The translations under genes were made by a program, and so were the position numbers. A DNA stretch of 64,000 nt, taken from contig NZ_JBHSAF010000006.1 in NCBI RefSeq assembly GCF_042649925.1, forward strand, positions 186,001 through 250,000, in the 5' to 3' direction. The DNA comes from Pseudaeromonas sharmana. GTDB lineage: Bacteria > Pseudomonadota > Gammaproteobacteria > Enterobacterales > Aeromonadaceae. Every line of letters begins with the position of its first letter. Position 1 is the stretch's first letter. The notes under the pieces are model-generated. The model saw only the letters and a list, made by a program, of their open reading frames with translations, was not told where the DNA came from and ran no database searches. Below are positions 7,855-17,086 of the stretch, piece by piece.

Positions 7855-8376
7855 ATGAAGATTGGACTCTTTTATGGTTCCAGCACCTGTTACACCGAGA
7901 TGGTAGCTGAAAAAATCCAGGCCAGAGTGGGACCCGAGCTGGTCACGCTGCACAACCTGAAAACCACGTCCGTACAGCAAATGGCTGACTACGATTGTCT
8001 GATGTTGGGTATCTCGACCTGGGATTTTGGCGAAATACAGGAGGACTGGCTCGCCAGTTGGGATGCCATCGACAGCGTCGACTTGCGCGGCAAGCGGATT
8101 GCACTGTTTGGCTTGGGCGATCAAGCAGGATATGGCGAATGGTTTCTCGATGCGATGGGCTTGCTACATGACAAGCTGGTGTTGCAAGGCTGCCAGCTGG
8201 TGGGCTACTGGCCAAACGAAGGCTATGAATTCGACGCCTCGAAGGCATTGAGCCCAGATGGCCAGTGGTTTGTCGGCCTGGCACTCGACGAAACCAGCCA
8301 GTACGACCAGACTGATGAGCGGCTCGATCGTTGGCTGCCGCAAGTTCTCGATGAGATGCTGATGCTCACCGTATGA
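7855..8376 (+). CDS. fldB: Flavodoxin FldB
   Basis: FMN-binding electron carrier of the long-chain flavodoxin family. The phosphate-binding loop GSSTCYTE is at residues 8-15, and the body follows FldB closely (WDFGEIQEDW, GDQAGYGEWFLDA, VGYWPNEGYEF, LALDETSQYD). From ATG 7855 the protein is 173 residues, the same as E. coli FldB. A GTG at 7843 would add four residues; neither start has a strong Shine-Dalgarno site. The gene is monocistronic between the ParA-cassette terminator and the convergent brnQ. Confidence 0.93.
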   Translation: MKIGLFYGSSTCYTEMVAEKIQARVGPELVTLHNLKTTSVQQMADYDCLMLGISTWDFGEIQEDWLASWDAIDSVDLRGKRIALFGLGDQAGYGEWFLDAMGLLHDKLVLQGCQLVGYWPNEGYEFDASKALSPDGQWFVGLALDETSQYDQTDERLDRWLPQVLDEMLMLTV

Positions 8377-8404
8377 GGATCCGCACACAGGCAGCCAATG
8401 ACCA

Positions 8405-8421
8405 GGGGCCTCAGCGGCCCC
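8405..8421 (+). terminator. Hairpin between fldB and brnQ
   Basis: GGGGCC (8405-8410) and GGCCCC (8416-8421) form a tight stem with a 5-base loop between two convergent genes. The T-run is poor (TTGTCATGT). Confidence 0.45.
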
Positions 8422-8443
8422 TTGTCATGTCTACAGCTTGGAA

Positions 8444-9760
8444 TCAGGCCTGCTCTTCCGCCAGACCGCAGACGGGTTGTCGTGGTAACCATGCCAGAAC
8501 CATGGCCACCAGCGTCGGCAGAATCCAGGCCAGCCCCAGACTGAACAGCGGCAGGAAGTTGAAGAGATCCAGATTCACACCGGCCGTTTTCAGGCCATCC
8601 AGGGCACCAAACAGCATCGAAACCAGCAACACCAGACGGAACGCCAGGCGCGGGTGAGCATAGTAGTCTTTGAGGAATGTCATCGCCACCAGCGCGATAG
8701 CAACCGGATAGATGGCGACCAGCACAGGAATCGACAAGGCAATCAGCGTCGACAGCCCCACATTGGCAACCAATGCGCAGGTCGCACACATGACGACCAC
8801 CAAAGCGCGATAGCTCAACCGGGGCCACAGGGTATGGAAAAAGTCAGCACAGGCTGAGGTCAGGCCTACTGCGGTCGTCAGGCAGGCCAAAGAGACAATG
8901 GCCGCCAGAATCAACTGGCCGGCAGAGCCGAACAGCTTGGATACATACAGGGCGACAATTTCGCCACCGTTGGTCGGATTGACCATCAACCCACCCGATG
9001 TTGCCCCCAACTGGAACAGCGACACGTAAACAAACGCCAGCCCGACAGCGGCAATCACGCCTGCACGGATCAGATATCGGGTCTGCAGCGTCTTATCGGT
9101 TACGCCTTTGTCACGCAATACATCGATAATCAGCATGCCAAACATCAGCGCACCAAAGGTATCCATGGTGTTGTAACCTTCCAGCAAGCCCTTGATACCC
9201 GGGTTGGCAACATAATCACCGGATGCGGCCGGTACGACCCCTTGAGGCGCAATCAGCACGGCGACAGCCAGAACCAGTAACAACAGCACCAGGACCGGTG
9301 TCAGCACTTTACCGATCGCATCCAGCAGACGCCCCTGATTCAACGACAGGAACAGAGTCAAACCAAAATAGGCCACGGTGAAACCGATCAGGGTGCCCTG
9401 ACTCGCCCCATCCCCCAGGAACGGTTTAACGCCCATCTCATAAGCCACCAATCCGGTACGTGGCGTGGCGAACGCGGGCCCAATGATCAGATAGGCCGCA
9501 ACGGCGATCGCGACACCGATAGAGGGCGGCAGCAGACGCGTCATCGTCAGCAGACCGCCACCGGCACGGGCGACGGCCAGAATCGTTAACAACGGCAGGC
9601 CAACGCCGGTCAGCAAGAAGCCCAACATGGCCCAGGACATGGACTCGCCAGCAAGAAAGCCGGCCATGGGTGGAAAAATGATATTCCCTGCGCCCAGAAA
9701 GAACGCAAAGGTCATAAAGCCCAGACCGATGATATCGGTGGTTTTCATCGTTTGATTCAA
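8444..9760 (-). CDS. brnQ: Branched-chain amino acid carrier BrnQ (LIV-II)
   Basis: Cation-coupled inner-membrane symporter for leucine, isoleucine and valine, about 12 membrane segments. Family signatures are present in order: DIIGLGFMTFAFFLGAGNII at the N-terminus, then GPAFATPRTG, TMDTFGALMFG and LTTAVGLTSACADFF. The start is uncertain. TTG 9760 has GGAG six bases upstream and gives 438 residues. ATG 9748 gives 434 but has no Shine-Dalgarno at a useful distance. The gene stands alone, with no branched-chain amino acid genes beside it. Confidence 0.93.
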   Translation of the reverse strand: MNQTMKTTDIIGLGFMTFAFFLGAGNIIFPPMAGFLAGESMSWAMLGFLLTGVGLPLLTILAVARAGGGLLTMTRLLPPSIGVAIAVAAYLIIGPAFATPRTGLVAYEMGVKPFLGDGASQGTLIGFTVAYFGLTLFLSLNQGRLLDAIGKVLTPVLVLLLLVLAVAVLIAPQGVVPAASGDYVANPGIKGLLEGYNTMDTFGALMFGMLIIDVLRDKGVTDKTLQTRYLIRAGVIAAVGLAFVYVSLFQLGATSGGLMVNPTNGGEIVALYVSKLFGSAGQLILAAIVSLACLTTAVGLTSACADFFHTLWPRLSYRALVVVMCATCALVANVGLSTLIALSIPVLVAIYPVAIALVAMTFLKDYYAHPRLAFRLVLLVSMLFGALDGLKTAGVNLDLFNFLPLFSLGLAWILPTLVAMVLAWLPRQPVCGLAEEQA

Positions 9761-9863
9761 GGTGAACTCCAACTCTGTAACTAGCTGATTTTGTGTTTTT
9801 TTATTCTGTGATGCTGGCCATCTTGGCCGCAGAGTGAATCACCATCCATGGCGACACCCCCAG

Positions 9864-9883
9864 CAGGATCCTCCGGGATCCTG
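9864..9883. repeat. Perfect inverted repeat between brnQ and trmN6
   Basis: CAGGATCC (9864-9871) and GGATCCTG (9876-9883) form an 8-bp stem with a TCCG loop, upstream of brnQ and downstream of trmN6. Neither strand has a T-run after it, so a terminator role is doubtful. Confidence 0.6.
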
Positions 9884-9939
9884 TGGTGGAAAATAGGTTA
9901 AGCAGGATAAAGCAATTGATTTTCGACGCAAGGCACTCG

Positions 9940-10647
9940 CTAGAGCGCAAGGTAGAACGGCGAGACAAACTTTGAATATGTATCGGAATAAGCGCCATCT
10001 GCAGCACAAATAACAATACTTTCCGCTTCAATGTGGGTTTTATTTCTACCAAACAGCATTAAAAAACGATTTGGAGCTTTGCCAGGCTTCGGAATTAATC
10101 GCTGCCCAAGTTGCAAGTACCATCCCTGTTGTACTGCAGTGTGCTGTAGTTGTTCGGCTGCCGCTATCGGCAAGATGACTGCCAGTCGCCCGGTGGGCGT
10201 CAACAGTCGTTCCGCCTGATGCAACAACTCTTCGTGATTCAGCGTCGAGGTATGACGTGCTTGTTGCCGACTGCTATCGCTAAAGGGTTGCCCGTGGCGA
10301 AAAAACGGCGGGTTGGACACCACCAGATCGTAGGCCTCGGCAACATGGTCCTGAATGGCACAGCTATGGACCTTAATCTTCTGTGGCCATGGGGATGCGG
10401 CAACATTTTCTGCGGCTTGCACCGCCGCCGCCAAATCCAGTTCCACGGCATCGATATGGCAATCTGCCGCTGTGCGCTGCGCCAGCATCAAGGCAATCAG
10501 CCCGGTTCCAGTGCCAATATCCAGAATCCGCCGAGCCCCCTCCAGGGGTACCCAGGCGCCAAGAGCCACGCCATCGGTCCCTACCTTCATGGCACAGCGA
10601 TCCTGATGAATGGCAAACTGTTTAAAGCGAAATGGACAACTACTCAT
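9940..10647 (-). CDS. trmN6: tRNA1(Val) (adenine(37)-N6)-methyltransferase TrmN6
   Basis: SAM-dependent methyltransferase that makes m6A37 in tRNA-Val(UAC). It is 235 residues, in the usual range. The SAM-binding loop DIGTGTG is at residues 43-49 and the amino-methyltransferase catalytic motif NPPF at 112-115. The block DRCAMKVGTDG is typical of the YfiC/TrmN6 family. It is divergent from srmB, an arrangement also found in E. coli, with about 95 bp between the two starts. Confidence 0.92.
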   Translation of the reverse strand: MSSCPFRFKQFAIHQDRCAMKVGTDGVALGAWVPLEGARRILDIGTGTGLIALMLAQRTAADCHIDAVELDLAAAVQAAENVAASPWPQKIKVHSCAIQDHVAEAYDLVVSNPPFFRHGQPFSDSSRQQARHTSTLNHEELLHQAERLLTPTGRLAVILPIAAAEQLQHTAVQQGWYLQLGQRLIPKPGKAPNRFLMLFGRNKTHIEAESIVICAADGAYSDTYSKFVSPFYLAL

Positions 10648-10701
10648 GCCTTGCCACTACACAACTGACTACCGGCTGCGGATTTTATCACGCCACTAGC
10701 C

Positions 10702-10707
10702 TATAAT
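10702..10707 (+). promoter_or_regulatory. Candidate -10 element for srmB
   Basis: A perfect TATAAT lies 36 bp before the srmB ATG in the trmN6-srmB divergent gap. No convincing -35 hexamer is found 16-18 bp upstream, so only the -10 element is claimed. Confidence 0.35.
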
Positions 10708-10742
10708 GTGCCCCCAAATACCAGCAACGAGTAACTCGCCAC

Positions 10743-12059
10743 ATGTCCTTCGAACTTCTGGATCTTGATCCCGCCCTGCTGCAGGCTGTCGCCGCACAGG
10801 GTTTCAGCCGGCCTACCACGATACAGCAACAAGTCATTCCGGTGGCGATGGATGGTCGGGATGTGTTGGCGTCCGCCCCGACCGGCACCGGTAAGACCGC
10901 GGCCTTCTTGCTGCCCTGCATGCAACACCTGCTCGATTACCCGCGTCGCCGTGCCGGTGCGGCTCGCGTGTTGATTTTGGCTCCCACCCGCGAACTGGCG
11001 CTCCAGATTACCGAACAAGCCAGAGCCTTGGCCCAATATACCCACCTGGTCATAGAAACCATCATCGGCGGTGTCGAACACGACAAGCAACTTCCGGCAC
11101 TGACCCAGACCACCGATATCGTCATCGCGACACCAGGTCGCCTGCTCGAATACATTGATGCGGAGAGCTTTGATAGTCGAGCCATCGAGGTGCTGGTGCT
11201 GGATGAAGCTGACCGCATGCTCGACATGGGTTTCATCAAGGATGTCGAACGCATTGCAGGTGAAGCGCGGTGGCGCAAACAGACATTGCTGTTTTCCGCC
11301 ACACTCGAAGGCAATGGCCTCAGCCGCTTTGCCAACGAGGTGTTGAAAGATGCGGTCGAATTGCATGCCGACTCGCCACGCAGCGAGCGGCGCAAGATTC
11401 AGCAGCTGATGTATCTGGCCGACTCGCCGGAACACAAGCTGGCACTGTTGGTCCACCTGCTGCGCAGTGAAGACGTTAAACGCAGTATCATCTTCGTCAA
11501 AACCCGCGAGCGTCTGGCCGAGCTGGTCGCGCAACTGAATGCCCAGGGGATCGACTGCGCCTGGATTCGAGGGGAAATGGAGCAGGAGCGCCGTATTGAA
11601 GCCATCCGCCGTTTCCGCGATGAGGAAGTCGCCATCCTGCTGGCCACTGACGTTGCCGCGCGCGGTATCGATCTTCCGGATGTCAGTCACGTCATCAATT
11701 TCGATCTGCCTCGTACCGCCGACGTCTATGTGCACCGCATTGGTCGTACCGCACGAGCCGGTAAACGCGGCACCGCCATCAGCCTGATTGAAGCGCATGA
11801 TGTACCTATGCTGGAGCGGATAGAACGCTACACCGAGGAGACGTTACGTCGTCGTGTGATTGACGAATTGCGCCCGCAGCACAAGATGGCTTCCGCCGGT
11901 GGCAAAAAGAAACCTGATGCCAAAAAAGAGAAAAAGAAAGCGCAAAAGAAAGACGAGCAAGAACCGCGCAAGAAGCAACGCCATCGTGACCTGAAGAACA
12001 AGGGCAAGCCTGACTGGGCACGCAAGAAAGCCGCCAAAAATACCACCGAAAGCGCGTAA
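10743..12059 (+). CDS. srmB: DEAD-box ATP-dependent RNA helicase SrmB
   Basis: RNA helicase that helps early assembly of the 50S ribosomal subunit. All DEAD-box motifs are present: Q motif region FSRPTTIQQQVIP, motif I APTGTGKT (45-52), PTRELA, TPGR, DEAD (154-157), SAT in FSATLEG, ARGIDLPDVSHVINFD and HRIGRTARAGKRG. The last 60 or so residues are a lysine-rich, disordered tail that probably binds RNA. The 438-residue length and position next to trmN6 support SrmB over RhlE or other DEAD-box paralogues. Confidence 0.92.
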   Translation: MSFELLDLDPALLQAVAAQGFSRPTTIQQQVIPVAMDGRDVLASAPTGTGKTAAFLLPCMQHLLDYPRRRAGAARVLILAPTRELALQITEQARALAQYTHLVIETIIGGVEHDKQLPALTQTTDIVIATPGRLLEYIDAESFDSRAIEVLVLDEADRMLDMGFIKDVERIAGEARWRKQTLLFSATLEGNGLSRFANEVLKDAVELHADSPRSERRKIQQLMYLADSPEHKLALLVHLLRSEDVKRSIIFVKTRERLAELVAQLNAQGIDCAWIRGEMEQERRIEAIRRFRDEEVAILLATDVAARGIDLPDVSHVINFDLPRTADVYVHRIGRTARAGKRGTAISLIEAHDVPMLERIERYTEETLRRRVIDELRPQHKMASAGGKKKPDAKKEKKKAQKKDEQEPRKKQRHRDLKNKGKPDWARKKAAKNTTESA

Positions 12060-12216
12060 CCCCTTCCGCCAGCACAGCCGGTCTGTGCTGGCCTTCCCTG
12101 TACCGCCCGCCTGATGACTCCTTGTGAGCCAAGCCGATCTTTAACTGCATAAACATGGGCTTAACAGAAGTACTCAGCTACATTCAAAGCCTAGATATTC
12201 ATAAAACGGCGTCTTC

Positions 12217-14985
12217 ATGTCTCTCTTGTCCCGTTTGCGTAATATTCGTCTGGCGACACGCGCCACCCTGCTGTTTGCCGTCAGCCTGTTGATGGTGATG
12301 GGTACCAGCCTGCTGGTCCTTGGCTTTTTCTTCCTGCATTCCATCAGTGATATCGAAAGTCAGCTTCTGGTTCGCGCCAACCATCAGGCCAGAGAGAGTA
12401 TCAATCTGCGTCTCGATGAAATGGCGGCACGCAGCATCGACTGGGCATATTGGGATGAAACCTACCGTCTGCTGACCTCAGGTGACGAACGCTACGCGCA
12501 GCGCAACCTGAACACCGACTCCTTCAAGACGAATGACGTCGATCTGATGTTGTTTCTGGATCGCCGCGGCCAGCCCAAATTGGCCAGCATGCTCAACCCG
12601 CAACGCACTGAGCTGATCGCCGTCAGTGCCGAGCTATCCCAGGAGTTGTTATCTGACGATGGCTTGGGTAGCCGCATCCAACACCTGCTGCAACATCCCG
12701 ATGTCGAACCGCGGCCCATATCAGGCATCATCATGCTGCAAGGCATTCCCTGGAATGTGGCGCTGACGCCGGTGCTGACTAGCGAATACCAGGGCCCTGT
12801 GGCCGGTTGGATGATCTGGGCTCAGGCCATCCCCTCCTTCTTTCCCGCCCGCGTCAGCAAAATATTGACCAGTGACGCTGTGTTGAAAGTGGCGACAGAC
12901 ACGGCAGTGCAGCAGCATAAGATCACTCCGCTGCCATCCCCCGATCCGGAGGTCACGCTCTGGCAAGCGGAGCAAACCCTGTTTGCCGCCAGCGATATAC
13001 GGGATCTCAATCAGCACAGAGCCATGCGACTCGAAACTTCGTCACCACGCCTGATCTATCGCGCCGGCCAGTTGTCGATGAAAGTCCTGCTGGCGGTCAA
13101 TCTACTGGGTGGCGGTCTGTTGCTGATCCTGTTTTTGCGGCTGTTCCGGCAACATATCACCGCCCGGTTTCAAGCACTGGAACAGGGTCTGCGCAAACTG
13201 GCTTACGACAACTGGAGCACGCCACTGGCTATCGACGGCAAGGATGAGGTGGCCCTTGCAAGCCAGGTCATCAATCAGCTGCTCGCTTCCAGAGAGAGTT
13301 CCAATCTGGAGCTCCAGGAGATAGAGCAGAAATTCTCGGCTATCTACCAGCACAGCGCAGCCGGCATCATGATGTTGCATCAAGGCATGATCATGAACAT
13401 GAACCAGACAGCGCTACAACTGCTTGACTATCGTCACGCCCCGCCACTGGGTCAACCGTTCAGCCAACTGCTGCCAGAGGATCAGCCTGATGAACCCTAT
13501 AGTTCGTCACGCTTCCAGCAAATGCTGCAACTGGGGCAACACCATTTCGAATGGGAACTGGTCACCCGCAACGGTTCCCGACTGCCATGCGAGATCCAGC
13601 TGGTTGCGTTGCGTCACGCCGATCATGACAGCTGGCTACTGACCATGATCGACATTACCGAGCGCCGCAACACCGAGAGTAAAATTAAACGGCTCAGTTT
13701 GTACGACACCTTGACCGGATTGCTGAATCGTCATCAACTACAAGCCATCATCAACCAGGACCTTGCCGAACGCGAGCATCACGGCAAAGCACAGCCCTTT
13801 GGCCTCCTGCACCTCGACATCATTCATTTCAAGCACATCAACGATACCTTCGGCCACGAGATCGGGGACCAGCTGTTGCAGGAGATAGCGCGCCGCTTGA
13901 GCCGCCTCTGCCCGCAACAGATCCTGGCGCGCATCGCCGCAGATGAATTCGTCCTCTATTTGCCGCAACTGGAAAGTCTGTTTGCCACGATGCGCCTGGC
14001 CAAGCGCTTACAACATGCCCTCATCGCCCCCTTGCGTATTGAACATCAGGAATTGCAGGTCGTAATCTGTATTGGCGTAGTCGTCGGACGACAAGAGTTT
14101 CATACGGCAGAGGAAGTCCTGCGTTGCACCGATTACGCCCTGGGCAAGGCCAAGCAAGGCCCTCTTTCTATCCGCTTGTTTACGCAGCGCCTGTATCAGG
14201 AAGCCATCGAGTCGATGATGATAAAGCGCGATCTGCCGCAGGCTATCCGTCAAGATCAACTGATGGTCTGGTTCCAACCGATCGTCGATAGCCATACTGA
14301 GCAGGTGGTCGGCCTGGAGGCCTTGGTACGCTGGAAACACCCCAAACTGGGGTTTGTTTCACCCGCCAAATTCATCCCCATTGCCGAACAGGGACACCTG
14401 GTCATCGAGCTGGGCGAGAAGGTGCTGCAGTTAGCCTGCGACTATGCGGTGCAGCTCAACCAGTGTCGAGAAAAACGCCAACTGCCGCCATTGATTACCC
14501 ACGTCAACCTGTCGGCTCGCCACTTCGCCAGCCCGCGTTTACTGCCGTTGCTGGAACACACGCTCGCCTGCAGCGGGCTCCCGGCCAGCCAGCTGGCCAT
14601 CGAGATCACCGAAACCACCCTGCTTGCATCACCGCGAGATGCCATTCGACGTATGCATGCCATCCGCCAATTGGGCATTCACCTGGCGTTGGATGATTTT
14701 GGTACCGGCTATTCGGCACTCAATACCCTCTGCCAGTATCCGATAGACATGGTGAAGCTGGACCGCAGCTTCGTGTTACGGCTGATGGAGGGTCAACAGG
14801 GCGAGCTGCTGGTCAGAGCCATCATCAATATGGCGCGGGATCTCGGCCTGGATGTCATTGCCGAGGGCGTGGAACTCGCCTCCCAGCGGGATAAGCTGGT
14901 GGCGCTGGGTATCCGCGAGATCCAGGGTTACTACTACTATCGCCCCATGTCCGGCGAAGCGTTGGCGAACCTCAACGCCTGCTAG
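12217..14985 (+). CDS. CHASE4-PAS-GGDEF-EAL membrane protein, probable c-di-GMP phosphodiesterase
   Basis: A 922-residue inner-membrane signalling protein. In order: TM1 about 20-45; a periplasmic CHASE4 sensor with the typical SIDWAYWDET motif; TM2 about 290-308; HAMP-like linker; PAS domain about 370-480; GGDEF about 495-655; EAL about 675-915. The GGDEF signature is AADEF at 574-578 and the I-site RxxD is missing, so it should not make c-di-GMP. The EAL domain is intact: EAL at 701-703, NLS, EITE, DDFGTGYS, KLDRSF, EGVE and QGYYYYRP. The likely activity is c-di-GMP hydrolysis to pGpG, with the GGDEF domain as a possible GTP sensor (inference). The gene is monocistronic. Confidence 0.92.
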   Translation: MSLLSRLRNIRLATRATLLFAVSLLMVMGTSLLVLGFFFLHSISDIESQLLVRANHQARESINLRLDEMAARSIDWAYWDETYRLLTSGDERYAQRNLNTDSFKTNDVDLMLFLDRRGQPKLASMLNPQRTELIAVSAELSQELLSDDGLGSRIQHLLQHPDVEPRPISGIIMLQGIPWNVALTPVLTSEYQGPVAGWMIWAQAIPSFFPARVSKILTSDAVLKVATDTAVQQHKITPLPSPDPEVTLWQAEQTLFAASDIRDLNQHRAMRLETSSPRLIYRAGQLSMKVLLAVNLLGGGLLLILFLRLFRQHITARFQALEQGLRKLAYDNWSTPLAIDGKDEVALASQVINQLLASRESSNLELQEIEQKFSAIYQHSAAGIMMLHQGMIMNMNQTALQLLDYRHAPPLGQPFSQLLPEDQPDEPYSSSRFQQMLQLGQHHFEWELVTRNGSRLPCEIQLVALRHADHDSWLLTMIDITERRNTESKIKRLSLYDTLTGLLNRHQLQAIINQDLAEREHHGKAQPFGLLHLDIIHFKHINDTFGHEIGDQLLQEIARRLSRLCPQQILARIAADEFVLYLPQLESLFATMRLAKRLQHALIAPLRIEHQELQVVICIGVVVGRQEFHTAEEVLRCTDYALGKAKQGPLSIRLFTQRLYQEAIESMMIKRDLPQAIRQDQLMVWFQPIVDSHTEQVVGLEALVRWKHPKLGFVSPAKFIPIAEQGHLVIELGEKVLQLACDYAVQLNQCREKRQLPPLITHVNLSARHFASPRLLPLLEHTLACSGLPASQLAIEITETTLLASPRDAIRRMHAIRQLGIHLALDDFGTGYSALNTLCQYPIDMVKLDRSFVLRLMEGQQGELLVRAIINMARDLGLDVIAEGVELASQRDKLVALGIREIQGYYYYRPMSGEALANLNAC

Positions 14986-15038
14986 TCAACAAACGAGGCC
15001 TGGATCTCGGCGGCGCAGTGCAGGCAAGATGAACATGA

Positions 15039-15074
15039 CCCACTTGGGGCGGCAGACATACCACCCCAAGTGGG
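15039..15074. repeat. Long perfect hairpin downstream of the EAL gene
   Basis: CCCACTTGGGG (15039-15049) and CCCCAAGTGGG (15064-15074) form an 11-bp perfect stem with a 14-base loop, between two convergent genes. No T-run follows. It could protect mRNA 3' ends, act in rho-dependent termination or be a copy of a dispersed repeat; one window cannot decide. Confidence 0.65.
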
Positions 15075-15171
15075 GTTGCGGTGTGTGAGTCAACGGGAGC
15101 GCTCAGCGCTCTTTGTTAAGCCAACAGGAGTGCGGCCCGAGCCAGTTCCGCTGTTCGCGGTGAACGCAAGA

Positions 15172-15951
15172 TCATGCCGACTGCTCTGCCCGCCGGAAGA
15201 GAGGACGTAACGGCGTCGACAGCTCGGGAATGTAACGATAGCCTGCCAGATCAAAATCCAGCAAACCCTCGGCGCGATCGATACCCTGAGTCAAGGCATA
15301 GCGACACATGAGACCACGCGCCTTCTTGGCATAAAAACTGATGATCTTGTAGCGTCCGTTCTTCTCATCCTCAAATACCGGAGAGATAACCTCAGCCTGC
15401 AGTCTGGCTACACGCACCGCCTTGAAATACTCCTCCGACGCCAGATTTACCAGCACCCTGGCAGACAGATGCTGTAACTCCTGGTTCAGCAAATCGGTGA
15501 TGGTGTCCCCCCAGAACGCATAGAGATGGCGGCCCTGCGCATTCTCCAGCGCAGTGCCCATCTCCAGCCGGTATGGCAACATCAAATCCAGTGGTCGAAG
15601 AACGCCATACAGACCCGAGAGGATGCGCAAGTGTGATTGTGCCCGCTGCAACGCCTCGGTACCGAGCGTCTCTACCTGCAAACCGGTGTAGACATCCCCC
15701 TTAAAAGCAAACAGCGCCGGACGCGCTGCCGGCGGTTGTAACGGCAATGCCCACTCAGCAAAACGGGCCGCGTTCAACCCGGCCAGTTTATCGCTGATAC
15801 TCATCAGCGAGGCTAATTGTGCCGGAGTGAGCTGCCGGCAAAGGGCCACCAGCTCACTGGCCTGCGCTAACAATTCCGGCTGGGTGACCGGGGTCTCCGG
15901 CAGCGGCGAAGAATAATCCAGCGTCTTCGCCGGCGAGATCACCATCAACAT
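15172..15951 (-). CDS. yaaA: Peroxide stress protein YaaA
   Basis: Member of the UPF0246 (DUF328) family; in E. coli YaaA lowers unincorporated intracellular iron during hydrogen peroxide stress and belongs to the OxyR regulon. The start MLMVISPAKTLDY and the blocks SDKLAGLNAARF, AFKGDVYTGLQ, LSGLYGVLRPLDLM and ISFYAKKARGLM are family hallmarks. Length 259 against 258 in E. coli. It lies 20 bp downstream of pilU and may be read from the same message. No OxyR site is evident. Confidence 0.95.
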   Translation of the reverse strand: MLMVISPAKTLDYSSPLPETPVTQPELLAQASELVALCRQLTPAQLASLMSISDKLAGLNAARFAEWALPLQPPAARPALFAFKGDVYTGLQVETLGTEALQRAQSHLRILSGLYGVLRPLDLMLPYRLEMGTALENAQGRHLYAFWGDTITDLLNQELQHLSARVLVNLASEEYFKAVRVARLQAEVISPVFEDEKNGRYKIISFYAKKARGLMCRYALTQGIDRAEGLLDFDLAGYRYIPELSTPLRPLFRRAEQSA

Positions 15952-15970
15952 CGGTAGCTATCCTCAATGG

Positions 15971-17077
15971 TTAGTCGAGCGTCACGTTATTGAGCATGCC
16001 TCCGTCGGCTGCGACCCCACCATCGAGCTTGATCATCAGACGGACATCGTTGGCCGAGTCGGCATGCGCCAGGGCCTCGTTATAACCGATAACGCCTTGA
16101 CGGAACAGGTCAAACAGCGATTGGTCGAAGGTGACCATGCCCTGTTCCCGCGACTTGCTCATCACCTCTTTCAGGCGATGCAGCTCACCCTTCATGACGA
16201 TGTCCTTGACCAGAGGGGTATTGACCAGCAGCTCGAACGCTGCCCGGCGCCCCTGTCCATCTCGGGTCGGGATCAGCTGTTGTGCCACTATCCCCTTGAG
16301 ATTACAGGAGAGATCGTACAGTAGTTGACGATGCTTCTCCTGCGGCACCAGGTGCATGATCCGCTCCAGCGCCTGGTTGGCGTTGTTGGCGTGTAACGTG
16401 GCCATGCACAAGTGACCGGTCTCGGCAAACGACAGGGCAAACTCCATCGTCTCCTGCGAGCGGATTTCACCGATCAATATGACATCCGGAGCCTGACGCA
16501 AGGCACTCTTCAGTGCCGCATCAAACGATTCGGTATCCGTCCCCACCTCACGCTGCGTAATCAGGGAGCGTCCGTGATGATGAACGAATTCGACGGGATC
16601 CTCGATCGTCAGTATGTGTCCATCCGTCGTCCGGTTGCGATAGCCGATCATGGCGGCCTGGGTCGTCGACTTACCTGCTCCCGTCGCCCCGACAAACAGT
16701 AACAGTCCACGCTTGGCAACACCCAGCTCGCGCAGGATGCCAGGCAGGAATAGCTCCTCGATGGTCGGAATTTCGGTCACGATGCGGCGACAGACCATCC
16801 CCGGCGAGCCCATCTGCCAAAAGCAGCTGACACGAAAACGCCCGAGATCCGGGCGTTGGATGGCAAAGTTGGCCTCATACGACTGGCAGTAACGCTCGAA
16901 CAACGCCGGCGTCATGATTTCGCGAATGAACTCCAGCACCATGCCATCATCCAGCTTGACGTTGCCCAGCGCCGTCAGGCGACCGTTCACCTTGAGACAA
17001 GGCTCAATACCGTTCGACAGGAACAGGTCCGACCCCTTCTGGTCGATTAATACCCGTAACAAACCATCAATTTTCAT
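15971..17077 (-). CDS. pilU: Type IV pilus retraction ATPase PilU
   Basis: PilT/PilU-family hexameric ATPase that assists PilT-driven pilus retraction at the inner-membrane base. Walker A is GATGAGKST at residues 130-138. The Asp box and Walker B region read HILTIEDPVEF and DVILIGEIRSQETM, and the His box is TGHLCMATLHANNANQ. At 368 residues it is longer than PilT, with a C-terminal extension ending NNVTLD as in PilU. It lacks the PilT motif AIRNLIRE, which supports PilU. It starts 9 bp after pilT, so they form an operon. Confidence 0.92.
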   Translation of the reverse strand: MKIDGLLRVLIDQKGSDLFLSNGIEPCLKVNGRLTALGNVKLDDGMVLEFIREIMTPALFERYCQSYEANFAIQRPDLGRFRVSCFWQMGSPGMVCRRIVTEIPTIEELFLPGILRELGVAKRGLLLFVGATGAGKSTTQAAMIGYRNRTTDGHILTIEDPVEFVHHHGRSLITQREVGTDTESFDAALKSALRQAPDVILIGEIRSQETMEFALSFAETGHLCMATLHANNANQALERIMHLVPQEKHRQLLYDLSCNLKGIVAQQLIPTRDGQGRRAAFELLVNTPLVKDIVMKGELHRLKEVMSKSREQGMVTFDQSLFDLFRQGVIGYNEALAHADSANDVRLMIKLDGGVAADGGMLNNVTLD

Positions 17078-17086
17078 CGGTTATCC

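Noticed and set aside
13930..13950. Sequencing error in the GGDEF motif
   Set aside because: The reading frame continues cleanly and two separate codons would need to change; degenerate GGDEF domains next to active EAL domains are common.
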